Source of the DNA: JBGAPI01 sp044221335
Lineage (GTDB): Bacteria; Pseudomonadota; Gammaproteobacteria; Xanthomonadales; Ahniellaceae
Length of the DNA: 64,000 nt
Direction of reading: 5' to 3'
Assembly: GCA_044221335.1 (NCBI GenBank)
Contig: JBGAPI010000012.1
Coordinates: forward strand, 1 to 64,000
Under the pieces are notes generated by a model. The model was not told the DNA's origin. It saw nothing but the letters and a program-made list of their open reading frames with translations, and searched no databases. Below are positions 36,294 through 44,865 of the stretch, piece by piece. The number at the start of each line of letters is the position of its first letter. The first letter of the stretch is position 1. The position numbers and the translations under genes are program-made.

Positions 36294-37168
36294 GCGGCGC
36301 TCCTCGGTGCGGGTTGGGCGAGGCGATAGAGCTCGGCGACGCAGCCGACCAGGATGTCCGGGGTCAGCGGGTCGAGCGAGCGCGCCTTGACCTTCTTGGT
36401 CAGCGAGAGCGTGTCGCGCTTCTCGCCACGGTCGACGCTCATCTTGGTCTTGGTCCCGGGCTGCGGCGGCGGCGGCGGCCGGCTCGAGAAAGTCTTCGTC
36501 GGCAGCACCAGTTCGGTATCGATCACCGTGGTGCGGTAGTGCCGGGTCTTGGTCTTGTGCTTGCCGCGGTAGTTGCGCTTGCTGCGCTGGCTCTCGGTGA
36601 TGTCGTCGGCGACCGCGAACGACAGCACTGCGCCGTCGGCCAGCCGAGCCGCGCCGCGGAACCAGGCGTCCTGGAAGCTGGTGTCGACGATCTTGTAGTA
36701 GTCGCCCGCCTTGTAGGGCTTGCTCACGCCCTTCTTCTTGTGCGCCGCGGTCGGCGCGGACAGTTCCAGCTCCAGCGACATCGGCTGGTGCGCCTCGATG
36801 TCCTGCTTCAGCACCGCGAGGAAGGGCATCGCGACTTCGCGGAAGTTGTTCGAAAGGTCGAGCTTGTTCAGCCGCCGCATCGTGATGCCGAGCCAGATCA
36901 TCGTGCCGATGATCGGGATCAGCAGCGCGAAGCCGAAGGGATGGACCGCAGCGGAGATGAAGATGTCGGCGATGATCGCCAGGACCATCACGCCCATCGC
37001 GCAGCCCAGCCCGCCGCGGTTCTTGTCGTTCAGCGCGTCGAACGCTGCGAGCTGCTGCAGGTCGCCCAGCAGCTGCGCCAGCGTGAATTCGCCGGCGATC
37101 TTCTTGCTGGCGACTGTCGCCTTCAGGTGCGGCGGCAGTGCGTTGTAGGCCTTGAAGGCTTCGAACAT
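36290..37168 (-). CDS. Membrane protein of unknown function, coupled to the Cys-rich protein
   Basis: A 292-aa protein. The N-terminal FTLAQLLGDLQQLAAFDALNDK is helical, then two adjacent hydrophobic segments follow (GCAMGVMVLAIIADIFISAAV and GFALLIPIIGTMIWLGITMR, about residues 52-95). The soluble remainder has beta-strand-rich text (AVLSFAVADDITESQRSKRNYRGKHKTKTRHYRT) and a Lys-rich loop. There is no family match I can name. The stop codon overlaps the ATG of the Cys-rich gene. It lies 10 bp after the upstream glycosyltransferase gene. Confidence 0.75.
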   Translation of the reverse strand: MFEAFKAYNALPPHLKATVASKKIAGEFTLAQLLGDLQQLAAFDALNDKNRGGLGCAMGVMVLAIIADIFISAAVHPFGFALLIPIIGTMIWLGITMRRLNKLDLSNNFREVAMPFLAVLKQDIEAHQPMSLELELSAPTAAHKKKGVSKPYKAGDYYKIVDTSFQDAWFRGAARLADGAVLSFAVADDITESQRSKRNYRGKHKTKTRHYRTTVIDTELVLPTKTFSSRPPPPPQPGTKTKMSVDRGEKRDTLSLTKKVKARSLDPLTPDILVGCVAELYRLAQPAPRSAA

Positions 37169-37178
37169 CGTCTTCCCC

Positions 37179-38378
37179 TCACCCCGTCGATGCGAGTGCC
37201 GGCTCTCCGCGCGGCGCCCGTTCGACGCGATCGTAAACCGCTCGCAACGACGCCGTCGACTGCGCCCAGGTGTAGCGCTCCCGCACCTTCGCCCGTGCCG
37301 CCGCTCCGAGTCGTGCGGCCTCGTCGGGATAGGCGACGAGGAGGCGCAGCGCGCGCGCCAGCTCGGCCGGTCGTTCCGCCGCGACCAGCCGGCCATCGAC
37401 GCCATCGTCGATCAGCTCGCGCACCGGCGGCAGGTCGGACGCGATCACGGCGACGCCCGCCGCCATCGACTCCAGGATCTTCAGCGGCGCGCAGCCCTGC
37501 ACCACGTTGCGCGCGCAGGCCTTCAGCGGGGCGACGCTGACCGTCGCGTGGGCGATCCACGGCGCCAGTTCCGCCGCCGGCAGCGACCACAGCCAGCGCA
37601 CCCGCTCGCCGAGCCCCAGCTTGTCGGCAAAGCGCTGATGGCGCCGGGCGTCGCGCGAGCGGGCGCTGCCGCAGACGACCAGCTGGAATTCCGGCAGGTC
37701 GGCCAGCCGGGCGAACGCGCGCAGCAGGTCGTCAACGCCCTGCCAGCCCTGCAGTGCACCGAAATACAGCGCATAGGACGCCGGCGCCTCCGGCGGCCGC
37801 GGCAACGCGCCGTCATGCGGCTCGGCGCCGTTCGGGATGTGGCTGATCCGCTCCGCCGGCACGCCCATGTCGAGCAGCAGCGAACGCGTGGTGAGCGAGG
37901 GCGTGACGATGTGGTCGCTGTGCTCGAGGCAATAGCGCTCGCTGGCGCGGAGCTTGTCGAGCGTTCCCGGCGAGAGTCGCGGATAGGCGTCCGGCAGCTC
38001 GATCGACGGCAGCGCGTTGACCTCGTAGATCGTCCGATAGCGGTGCGGCCGGCCGAGGATCGGCAGGCCGGACCAGGGGTCGCGGAAGTGCGCGATGCGC
38101 AGGCCATCGCCGTGTCGATCGAGGATGCGCGCGAGATAGTCGCCGTAGCCGATCGCCCGCTCCAGCAGATTCACGTCGGCCTGCGCATAGCGCAGGATCT
38201 CGACGCTTCCTTCGACCTGCTGCAGCGGCATCGTATCGTCGCCGAGCACGTACAGCAGCCCGCCGCCGCAGTGGTCGAACAGCGTCGGTGCGAAATGCGC
38301 GATGTGGGTCGCCGCGCCCTTGCGGGTCGGGAAGCGGTCGAAGGCGGCGTAGAGCGTGGCTGGCGTGGTCCGGAGCAT
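37179..38378 (-). CDS. Glycosyltransferase family 4 (operon gene 1)
   Basis: A 399-aa GT4 enzyme. The N-terminal half contains FDRFPTRKGAATHIAHFAPTLF (the usual P..GG-type acceptor loop is a KGA variant here) and IYEVNALPSIELPDAYPR. The donor half has ALYFGALQGWQGVDDLLRAFARL, the conserved Lys/Arg region, and APLKILESMAAGVAVIASDLPPVRELI with the E-x7-E pattern. ATG 38378 fits; the longer frame to 38537 is rejected. It heads the four-gene operon. Two GT4 enzymes enclosing two unrelated small proteins suggests a dedicated glycosylation or polysaccharide step. Confidence 0.88.
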   Translation of the reverse strand: MLRTTPATLYAAFDRFPTRKGAATHIAHFAPTLFDHCGGGLLYVLGDDTMPLQQVEGSVEILRYAQADVNLLERAIGYGDYLARILDRHGDGLRIAHFRDPWSGLPILGRPHRYRTIYEVNALPSIELPDAYPRLSPGTLDKLRASERYCLEHSDHIVTPSLTTRSLLLDMGVPAERISHIPNGAEPHDGALPRPPEAPASYALYFGALQGWQGVDDLLRAFARLADLPEFQLVVCGSARSRDARRHQRFADKLGLGERVRWLWSLPAAELAPWIAHATVSVAPLKACARNVVQGCAPLKILESMAAGVAVIASDLPPVRELIDDGVDGRLVAAERPAELARALRLLVAYPDEAARLGAAARAKVRERYTWAQSTASLRAVYDRVERAPRGEPALASTG

Positions 38379-38419
38379 GGCGGCATGATGCCCAATCCCT
38401 CGCCCCCCTGGGTGTACCG

Positions 38420-38902
38420 ATGACCGCACCGATTGCCACTCCGCGCTCCCTGTCCGGCAGGCGGGCCGTCCGCGTCGCAGGAATCGGCCTCGTCGCCGCT
38501 TTCGGCGTCGCTGGCGGCGCGCTCGGTGGCACGGCACGCCCCAGCCTGCCGATGTACGACGGCGAGCGGCTGCCGTCGGAGCAGGTCGCCCAGCTGCAGG
38601 CAGGACACGGCACGGCGTGCAGCTCGACGGCGCTGCGCAACGTCACCGATGAAGTGCGCTGCAGCAGCCCCCCGCGACTTCGGATCCTTCGCATCAACGG
38701 CCGACCGTTTCCCGACGGGACGGCGCGCGGCGAGGTGCCGGCAGGAGAGGTCGTGGTCGACGCCGACTGCCGCAACGACACTCCGTCGACCCCGCAGAAC
38801 CTCACCTTCCAGGTGGAGGCGCGAATGCTGTACGAGCTGGCGGCGAAGGAAGATCAGAAGAGCTGCGAGCCCTACCTGATCCGTCGGGGACGAGTCCGCT
38901 AG
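38420..38902 (+). CDS. Small secreted protein of unknown function
   Basis: A 160-aa protein with an N-terminal hydrophobic stretch (VAGIGLVAAFGVAGGALGG, about residues 20-38) that could be a signal peptide or anchor. The remainder has four Cys (ACSST, VRCSS, ADCRN, SCEPY) that could form two disulfides, and motifs IRINGRPFPDG and NLTFQVEARMLYELAA. No known family. It is divergent from the GT4 operon by 41 bp. Confidence 0.6.
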   Translation: MTAPIATPRSLSGRRAVRVAGIGLVAAFGVAGGALGGTARPSLPMYDGERLPSEQVAQLQAGHGTACSSTALRNVTDEVRCSSPPRLRILRINGRPFPDGTARGEVPAGEVVVDADCRNDTPSTPQNLTFQVEARMLYELAAKEDQKSCEPYLIRRGRVR

Positions 38903-38979
38903 GAAACCTCTGAAATCCCTCCGCGGCGTCATTCCGCTGCGCGATTCGAGGCATCATTGCGGCAGTGAACTGACCGCCA

Positions 38980-39417
38980 ATGCCCATGGACCGCGTTTCG
39001 ATCCTCCCCCCTGTCCTCGTCCTGGTCGCCCTGAACCTGGTGCTGTACCTGCTGATGGGCCGCGCCAAGGGCCGCGCCGCGGCGGCCGGGCAGGTCGACG
39101 AATCGCGTCGTGCGCTGCATTCCGATGCCTGGCCCGACAAGGTCCAGCAGATCAACAACAACCTGCGCAACCAGTCCGAGCTGCCGGTGCAGTTCTATGC
39201 CTGCGTCGCGATACTGTTCGCGCTCGACGCGGTCGGTATCACCGCGCTGGCCTGCGCCTGGGGCTTCGCGCTGACCCGGCTGGTGCACAGCGCGATCCAC
39301 CTCGGCAGCAACTTCGTGCCGCACCGCCGGCGCGTGTTCACCATCGGCTACGCGTTCGTGCTGGTCCTGTGGGGCGCCGCCGTGCACGCGGTGTGGCTGC
39401 AGCTCGGCGGAGCCTGA
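38980..39417 (+). CDS. MAPEG-family membrane protein
   Basis: A 145-aa protein with four hydrophobic segments and the MAPEG signature NNNLRNQSELPVQFYACVAILFAL, then FALTRLVHSAIHLGSNFVPHRRRVF. It resembles the family of MAPEG proteins that includes bacterial homologues of glutathione S-transferases, but not the eicosanoid branch specifically. A membrane protein gene of unknown function follows after 7 bp on the same strand. Confidence 0.88.
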   Translation: MPMDRVSILPPVLVLVALNLVLYLLMGRAKGRAAAAGQVDESRRALHSDAWPDKVQQINNNLRNQSELPVQFYACVAILFALDAVGITALACAWGFALTRLVHSAIHLGSNFVPHRRRVFTIGYAFVLVLWGAAVHAVWLQLGGA

Positions 39418-39424
39418 TCCGACC

Positions 39425-40003
39425 ATGGCCTACGAACGCCTGCCGGTGCGTGACCCGCGCGCCGTCTCCGCGGACGCGCTGCATCTGTTCCGGCGCCGCT
39501 GGACTGCGCTGTTCGCGCTGCCGATCCAGGTCGCATTCCTCGCGAGCTTCGTGTACGGCATCGTCATGGCGATCTCCCTTCTCTCCGGCTGGGTGGCATG
39601 GGCGACCGTCGCCGTGCTGGCGATCGGCGTGCTGGCGATCGCCTTCGAGCTGATCCCGGCCTCGTGGCGCGCGTTCGTCGGCAAGAGTCCGGTGCTGCTG
39701 CTCGATGCCCGTGGACTCACGGACGTCGACCGCGGGATCGGCCCGATCCCGTGGAGCGAGATCGAGGCGATCGACCTCGACTACGGCGATGGCGACACGA
39801 TGCAGGTGCGCTTCGTCGCCGGCAGCCGCTACCACGGCGGCCGTGGCAAGGTGTTGCGCTCGGTGAAGCGGGCGTTCAACGGCGGCGATCTGGCGATCCC
39901 GCTGGGGGGACTCGTGTACGAGCCGCGGAGATTGCAGCGCGCCGTCGATCATTTCCTCTCCCTAAGCAGGAGCGGCGCACGCCGCGATGCAGGAGCGACG
40001 TAA
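39425..40003 (+). CDS. Membrane protein with PH-like domain (STM3941-like)
   Basis: A 192-aa protein. Two hydrophobic segments (about residues 29-53 and 57-76) are followed by a beta-rich domain. The core SPVLLLDARGLTDVDRGIGPIPWSEIEAIDLDYG and GGRGKVLRSVKRAFNGGDLAIPLGGLVYEPRRLQRAVDHFL is the wording of the STM3941-like family. Function is unknown. It follows the MAPEG gene by 7 bp and is likely cotranscribed with it. Its stop (TAA) lies inside a REP-type repeat. Confidence 0.75.
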   Translation: MAYERLPVRDPRAVSADALHLFRRRWTALFALPIQVAFLASFVYGIVMAISLLSGWVAWATVAVLAIGVLAIAFELIPASWRAFVGKSPVLLLDARGLTDVDRGIGPIPWSEIEAIDLDYGDGDTMQVRFVAGSRYHGGRGKVLRSVKRAFNGGDLAIPLGGLVYEPRRLQRAVDHFLSLSRSGARRDAGAT

Positions 40004-40016
40004 GCCGCTCCCGCAT
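39964..40016. repeat. GCAGGAGCGGC-type repeat at the 3' end of two genes
   Basis: GCAGGAGCGGCGCACGCCGC and GCAGGAGCGACGTAAGCCGC follow each other with a mirrored CTCC end. The TAA stop of the membrane protein gene lies inside the second unit. It lies between two convergent genes and is the likely 3' stem-loop of both. Confidence 0.75.
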
Positions 40017-40022
40017 CCGGCG

Positions 40023-43000
40023 TCAGGGCATCCGGCAATTCGCCGGTGTCGGGCCGACGCGTTCCAGCGGGATCGCGCCGCTGCGTCCCGCGAACTCGCC
40101 GCTGTCGAAGCGATAGCGCAGTGTCATCGTCTGGCAGGACAGCAATACCACCTCCGCACTGCCGACCGCCGTCGTCGTCGTCGGAATCGGCTGGTCGAAG
40201 GCCCCGCCTCCGGTCTCATAGATCGGGATGTCGCTGATCGTGGTTCTGCCGTCGACGAACGCGCTGGTCTGCAGGGTGAACCAGCGCTGGCTGGCAGGGC
40301 CGCCGGTCGCGGAGCCGTTCGCGGCGTAGGTGTACCAGGCGGCGAAGAGATAGTGGATCGACGGGCTGAAGTCGAACAGCAGGCCCTGGCCGCTGGTCGT
40401 CGGTTGGTACCAGCTGCCGGAGAAGGTGACGCTGGCTGGCGCGACGCCGCTGTCGCCGGTCGGCGTGCAGGAGACGTTCGGGGTGAGCCGGGTGAGCGCG
40501 ATCACGCCCTGGCGCTTGCTGCCGTCGTCGAAGCGGTAGCGCAGTTCCCCCTGCTCGCAGCTCGCGAACGAGAGCGTCGCGCTCCCGACCGGCGTGCCCG
40601 CGGCGCGGGTCGGAGGTGCGTCGAAGTTGCCGCCGCCGAGACTGTAGATGTCGAGCGTGGCGGTGCTCTCGCCGCGTCGCACCTCGCCCGACAGCGCATA
40701 CCAGCGGCGCCCACCGGCGACCGTGGCGTCATAGGTGAACCAGCCGGCGAACAGGATGCCGCGTCCGGGGCCAAGGTTGTCGGGATAGACCTCGAGCTCG
40801 AAGCCCTGCCCGGCGGTCGACGGCTCGTACCAGGGTCCGGTGAGGCCGCGCTGGTCGAGCTCGACCGCGGCCACGGACTTCGGCAGCGGCCAGACGTAGG
40901 CGCCGCGCGAGCGGGTGAATATCGCCAGCGTGGTCGCGCCGCGATCGATCGCCAGGCCGAACACCATCGCGACCGGCAAGCCGCCGTCGAAGCGGATCCA
41001 GCGCGGTGACGCGGCCTCGATGTCGTCGGTGTAGTAGAGCCCCCAGTCGGTGCCGGCGTAGACCTGCCGCGGCGCGTTCGGATTGACCGCCAGCGCGTTG
41101 ACGGGGATGTCGGGCAGGTTGCCGCTCTTGTCGCTCCAGGTCGCCGTCCCACAGCGGGCAGTGCAGTCGAGACGGAACAGGTGCCCGGGCGTCGCCGGCG
41201 TGTTCGCCGCGAAGCCGGCCAGTGCGGCGTAGACGACGGTCGGCGTGCGCGGGTCGCTCACCACGTCCATCACCGGCCGGTTCGGCAGCACCGTGTTGTC
41301 GCCGCTGGCGCGGACCCAGGTTGCCGGCGTGCCGGGGCCGACGCCGAGGCCGAAGCCGAGCCATACGTTGCCGTCGTTGGTGCCGACCAGCGCGACCGAG
41401 GGATCGCTGTAGGAAAACGCGACCTTGTTGATGATCGACAGATTGCTGTCGGCGGACAGCGCCTTGGTCAGATCCGGGCTGTTCGGGAACCACGAGCTGT
41501 TCGGCAGGCCGGCGGTGAGCGACTCCCAGACGCGGTAGGTGCCGGCGATCATTCGCTGGCAGCCGCTCGCGGCCGGACACGTGGTTTCGTCGCCGTGCTT
41601 GTAGAGGTCGAACGACGTGAGGAAACCGGTGCGGTCGCCGGCCCAGTTGTCGCCGGTCAGCGCGTCCTCGGGCGTGACCAGGCGATAGGGCTGTCCGTCG
41701 GGACCGCCGCTGGTGGCCTTGATGAAGCCGCCCTGGGACGCGTAGTACCAGCGCTCGCCGCGCACCGGCTCGATCTTCGCGTAGGTGCCGTCGCCGCCGA
41801 AGGCGACGTGCCAGCTCGCCACGCCGGGCGCCACGCCGGGACCGAACTCCTGAGCGTCGGTGCCGTTGTCCTGCGCGCCGGCCGCGATGCCGCGGCGGGC
41901 GACGGTCGGATCGTTGAAACCGGCGGTGAGGTCGCCGGAGTAGAACTCGATGGTGTTGGTGCCACCGTTGATCGCGCGGAAACGCGGCGCCGCGGCGAGC
42001 ACGTCGTCGCTGACGAAGACCCCGCCATCGTTGCCGATCAGCAGCCGCTGCGGATTGCCGACGACGACGGCGCGCGCGTGCTGGTCCGGATGGACGTAGC
42101 CGTTGCGACCGTCGGGCAGGCGGTCGTACGCGCAGGTGAGATCGGTGAAGTGGCTGCCGCCGTCGGTCGAGCGCCACAGATCGATCGAGCTCAGGAACAG
42201 CGTGTTCGGGTCGCTCGCGCTGACCGACAGGCCGTTGTTGTAGTCCTGGAAGCCGATGCCGTTGTCGAAGCTCGCGCTGCGGCAGCCGGTCGCGAAGCTG
42301 CCCGGCTGGCTCGCGACCTGAGCCCAGGTCGCGCCGCCATCGGCGCTGCGCCAGACGCCGAGCGCCATCACCTGGGCATAGAGGACGCGATGGTCGGAAG
42401 GCGCCACCGCGAGGTCGATGCGGCCGAGCGGATTGCCGCTCGCCGATGCGGGAACGCCGTTCGCGCTGCGCGCCGGCCAGCCATTGTCGGGGCGCGACAG
42501 CACCGTCCACGCGGTCGGGCAGGAGCCGTCCGGCATCGCGGCCGCATAGACCCCGTTGGCGCCGTTCTGGCCGAGGTCGAAGCGCAGCGACGAGCCGCTG
42601 CGCAGGCTGCCGACCGCGACGACGAGGCGGGTGGCACTGCCGTCGTCGATCGCGAGCAGCGCGCTGACATCCTGGCGCTGGCTGGAAAACGCGTTGCTGA
42701 AGCAGGGCCCTGCCCAGTGTTCGCCGGCATCGGCGCTGACATAGAAGCCCTGGCTCGTGCCGACGGCGAGACGACGGCCGTCGCGCGGGTCGACCGCGAT
42801 CGCCGAGATCGAGCGACGCTGCGGATACAGTCCGGCCGGCTCGGCATAGACCGGGTTGAACAGGTCGGTCGCCAGCACCTTCCAGCTTTCGCCGCCATCA
42901 CTGCTCTTCAAGAGGCCCGAGGCGCCGAACGCGAACGGCCGATTGCGCAACGGATCGCCGGTGCCGGCGTACAGGACGTCCGGATCGGCCGGATCGAGCA

Positions 43001-43532
43001 CCAGGGTCGAGATCGCCGGATTGCGGATTCCGGCGCCGTCGGTGGTCGGCCGCCAGCGGGTGTCGGTGCCGCAGCAGTTGTCGGTCTTCCAGACGCCGCC
43101 GCCGTCGGAGGCGAACCAGGAAACGTTGCTGTTCCGGGGATGACTGACGATCGCGTTGACCCGACCGCCGACGAGGCCATAGCCGTCGGACCAGTCGAGC
43201 GGCGACGGGCCGAGCGCAGTGACCCGGAGCGGATCGAGGACACCGGCCGACTTCTCCTGCGTGCCACGCGGCAGCCCGCTCGGCAGCAGTGCATCCTGTT
43301 TCGCCGCCGCGGTGATCCAGGCCGGGTCGAAACGCCCGGTCGGATAGGTGAGGCGCCAGGACCACCAGGCGTCCGGAGCCGGTGTCTGTCCGCCCCCCTC
43401 CTCCGCGCGGTCGGCATCGCGCGCCGGGCGATGTTCGTTCGGCGCAGGGCGGCCGACGAGGCCGGCGGCGATGATCGACAGGAGAACGAATCCCGCCACG
43501 ACGACGCCGCGGGGCAAGGCTGGATGTCGCAT
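40023..43532 (-). CDS. Secreted beta-propeller (BNR/sortilin-like) protein with two C-terminal WYxPxTxGQG domains
   Basis: A 1169-aa protein. A hydrophobic N terminus (residues 9-27) may be a signal anchor or signal peptide. About residues 100-880 form a repeat propeller with BNR/sialidase-like blades: SNVSWFASDGGGVWKTDN, FGASGLLKSSDGGESWKVLA, SADGGATWAQVA, LWRSTDGGSHFTDL. This type (VPS10/sortilin-like) is common in secreted glycoside hydrolases and photosystem-type chaperones, but no catalytic residues are evident. Two copies of a C-terminal domain start GPWYEPSTAGQGF (about residue 893) and GSWYQPTTSGQGL (about 1036), with matching aromatic strands. Likely surface-exposed or secreted. Confidence 0.8.
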   Translation of the reverse strand: MRHPALPRGVVVAGFVLLSIIAAGLVGRPAPNEHRPARDADRAEEGGGQTPAPDAWWSWRLTYPTGRFDPAWITAAAKQDALLPSGLPRGTQEKSAGVLDPLRVTALGPSPLDWSDGYGLVGGRVNAIVSHPRNSNVSWFASDGGGVWKTDNCCGTDTRWRPTTDGAGIRNPAISTLVLDPADPDVLYAGTGDPLRNRPFAFGASGLLKSSDGGESWKVLATDLFNPVYAEPAGLYPQRRSISAIAVDPRDGRRLAVGTSQGFYVSADAGEHWAGPCFSNAFSSQRQDVSALLAIDDGSATRLVVAVGSLRSGSSLRFDLGQNGANGVYAAAMPDGSCPTAWTVLSRPDNGWPARSANGVPASASGNPLGRIDLAVAPSDHRVLYAQVMALGVWRSADGGATWAQVASQPGSFATGCRSASFDNGIGFQDYNNGLSVSASDPNTLFLSSIDLWRSTDGGSHFTDLTCAYDRLPDGRNGYVHPDQHARAVVVGNPQRLLIGNDGGVFVSDDVLAAAPRFRAINGGTNTIEFYSGDLTAGFNDPTVARRGIAAGAQDNGTDAQEFGPGVAPGVASWHVAFGGDGTYAKIEPVRGERWYYASQGGFIKATSGGPDGQPYRLVTPEDALTGDNWAGDRTGFLTSFDLYKHGDETTCPAASGCQRMIAGTYRVWESLTAGLPNSSWFPNSPDLTKALSADSNLSIINKVAFSYSDPSVALVGTNDGNVWLGFGLGVGPGTPATWVRASGDNTVLPNRPVMDVVSDPRTPTVVYAALAGFAANTPATPGHLFRLDCTARCGTATWSDKSGNLPDIPVNALAVNPNAPRQVYAGTDWGLYYTDDIEAASPRWIRFDGGLPVAMVFGLAIDRGATTLAIFTRSRGAYVWPLPKSVAAVELDQRGLTGPWYEPSTAGQGFELEVYPDNLGPGRGILFAGWFTYDATVAGGRRWYALSGEVRRGESTATLDIYSLGGGNFDAPPTRAAGTPVGSATLSFASCEQGELRYRFDDGSKRQGVIALTRLTPNVSCTPTGDSGVAPASVTFSGSWYQPTTSGQGLLFDFSPSIHYLFAAWYTYAANGSATGGPASQRWFTLQTSAFVDGRTTISDIPIYETGGGAFDQPIPTTTTAVGSAEVVLLSCQTMTLRYRFDSGEFAGRSGAIPLERVGPTPANCRMP

Positions 43533-43636
43533 GGCGAGCGCCGGGCCGATGGAATGTGCCCCGACTCTACGAATCTACTCGTACGATTTCAATCGCAGCC
43601 ATCCTCGATTCCGGCCGGCCAGCGCGGCGGCGCGCC

Positions 43637-44212
43637 TCAGGCCGCCCCGCCACCCAGAGGCCCCATGTAGCGGCGGTAGTGCACCAGCTCGGCCACCGAA
43701 TCGCGGATATCGGCGAGCGCCGTGTGGTTGCCCGTCTTCACCACGCCCGCGAGGACCTGGGGCGCCCAGCGCCGCGCCAGCTCCTTGATCGTGGAGACAT
43801 CGAGATTGCGGTAGTGGAAGTAGCGCTCCAGCGTCGGCATGCCGCGTGCCAGGAAGCGGCGGTCCTGGCAGATCGAATTGCCGCAGATCGGCGACTTGCC
43901 GGCCGGCACGTGCTGGGCGAGGAACGCCAGCGTCCCCGCTTCCGCCTCCGCGGCCGTGACCGTCGATTCGAGCACCCGCTTCCAGAGTCCGGTGGCCTTG
44001 TGGGTCCGCCGGTTCCAGTCATCCATCGCGTGCAGCTGATCGAGTTCCTGGTGGATCGCGTACACCGGACCCTCGGCAAGGATGTTGAGCTCGGCATCCG
44101 TCACCAGCGTGGCGATCTCGATGATGCGATCGCTGTCCGGATCAAGCCCGGTCATCTCGAGGTCGACCCAGATGAGGTGCTGGTCGCGGGGGTCGGTCGG
44201 GGCGTCGGCCAT
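43637..44212 (-). CDS. orn: Oligoribonuclease
   Basis: Orn degrades 2-5 nt RNA fragments from the 3' end. This 191-aa DEDDh exonuclease has WVDLEMTGLD (the D-x-E metal ligands), the middle GNSICQDRRFL with the third Asp, and the His and last Asp in TGNHTALADIRDS. The sequence fits the Orn subfamily exactly (LHAMDDWNRRTHKATGLW). It turns over linear pGpG from c-di-GMP breakdown, relevant to the EAL protein in this window. It is convergent with nothing nearby; the REP pair at 44260 lies upstream. Confidence 0.97.
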   Translation of the reverse strand: MADAPTDPRDQHLIWVDLEMTGLDPDSDRIIEIATLVTDAELNILAEGPVYAIHQELDQLHAMDDWNRRTHKATGLWKRVLESTVTAAEAEAGTLAFLAQHVPAGKSPICGNSICQDRRFLARGMPTLERYFHYRNLDVSTIKELARRWAPQVLAGVVKTGNHTALADIRDSVAELVHYRRYMGPLGGGAA

Positions 44213-44259
44213 GGTTGTCGCTGAAATCGAGAGAGGGCGCGGACGTTAGTGGATGCGGC

Positions 44260-44322
44260 GTAGGGCGGGCAATGCCCGCCCTACGCCGAACGCCTCGCGA
44301 CGGCGGGCATTGCCCGCCCTAC
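44260..44322. repeat. GTAG-type REP pair at the 3' end of tadA
   Basis: The palindrome GTAGGGCGGGCAATGCCCGC, ending CCTAC, is perfect over 25 bp (44260-44284). A second unit, GGCGGGCATTGCCCGCCCTAC, ends at 44322. On the minus strand the second begins GTAGGGCGGGC, and its TAG is the tadA stop codon. The spacer GCCGAACGCCTCGCGACGG is the common one. Confidence 0.88.
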
Positions 44323-44795
44323 GCTTTTCGCTTCGCCCGGAAGTAGTCGCGCAGCATCTGCCCCGCCAGCTCGGCCTCCAGTCCCTCATCCACCGCGACG
44401 CGATGGTTGTGGCGATCGGAACCCAGGATGTCGAAGACGCTGCCGGCGGCGCCCGTGCGGGGATCCCGGGTGGCGAAGACGACGCGGGCGACGCGGGCAT
44501 GGACCAGCGCCATCGCGCACATCGCGCAGGGTTCGAGGGTGACGTACAGCGTGGTCCCGGGCAGGCGGTGGTTGCGCTCGCGCTCGGCGGCGGCGCGCAG
44601 CGCCATGATCTCGGCATGCGCGGTCGGATCGTGCTGGCCGATGTTGCGGTTCCAGCCCTCGGCGAGGAGGCGGCCGTCGCGGACGATGACGGCGCCGACC
44701 GGGACTTCGTCGTCCGCTTCCGCGGCGTGCCGCGCGAGATCCAGGGCACGCGCCATCATCGCGCGGTCGAACGGTGAAAAGGGGAACAGGGTCAA
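44319..44795 (-). CDS. tadA: tRNA-specific adenosine deaminase
   Basis: TadA converts A34 to inosine in tRNA-Arg(ACG). The 158-aa protein has zinc ligands His60 in HAE (60-62) with the catalytic Glu62, and Cys90 and Cys93 in PCAMC. The start is uncertain: TTG 44795 lies inside the left arm of a mini inverted repeat with no visible SD; an internal ATG (residue 13 or 14) would still leave the core. I kept the longer form because family members have residues before the DLARHAAE helix. The TAG stop is from a REP. Confidence 0.95.
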   Translation of the reverse strand: MTLFPFSPFDRAMMARALDLARHAAEADDEVPVGAVIVRDGRLLAEGWNRNIGQHDPTAHAEIMALRAAAERERNHRLPGTTLYVTLEPCAMCAMALVHARVARVVFATRDPRTGAAGSVFDILGSDRHNHRVAVDEGLEAELAGQMLRDYFRAKRKA

Positions 44796-44855
44796 TTTTC
44801 GGCCCGCGTCGGTGACGGGAGCAGACGACTGGCGCCGAAAATCGACTCTGGTCCC
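44781..44855. repeat. 75-bp mini inverted repeat overlapping the tadA start
   Basis: Left arm GGGGAACAGGGTCAATTTTC then GG (44781-44802), and right arm CCGAAAATCGACTCTGGTCC (44835-44854), face each other. Such arms (GGGAC...GAGTCGATTTTCGG) occur in non-autonomous REP or RAYT-type repeats in many genomes. The tadA start codon candidate (TTG at 44793-44795) is in the left arm. Confidence 0.65.
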
Positions 44856-44865
44856 ATTTCCACTG

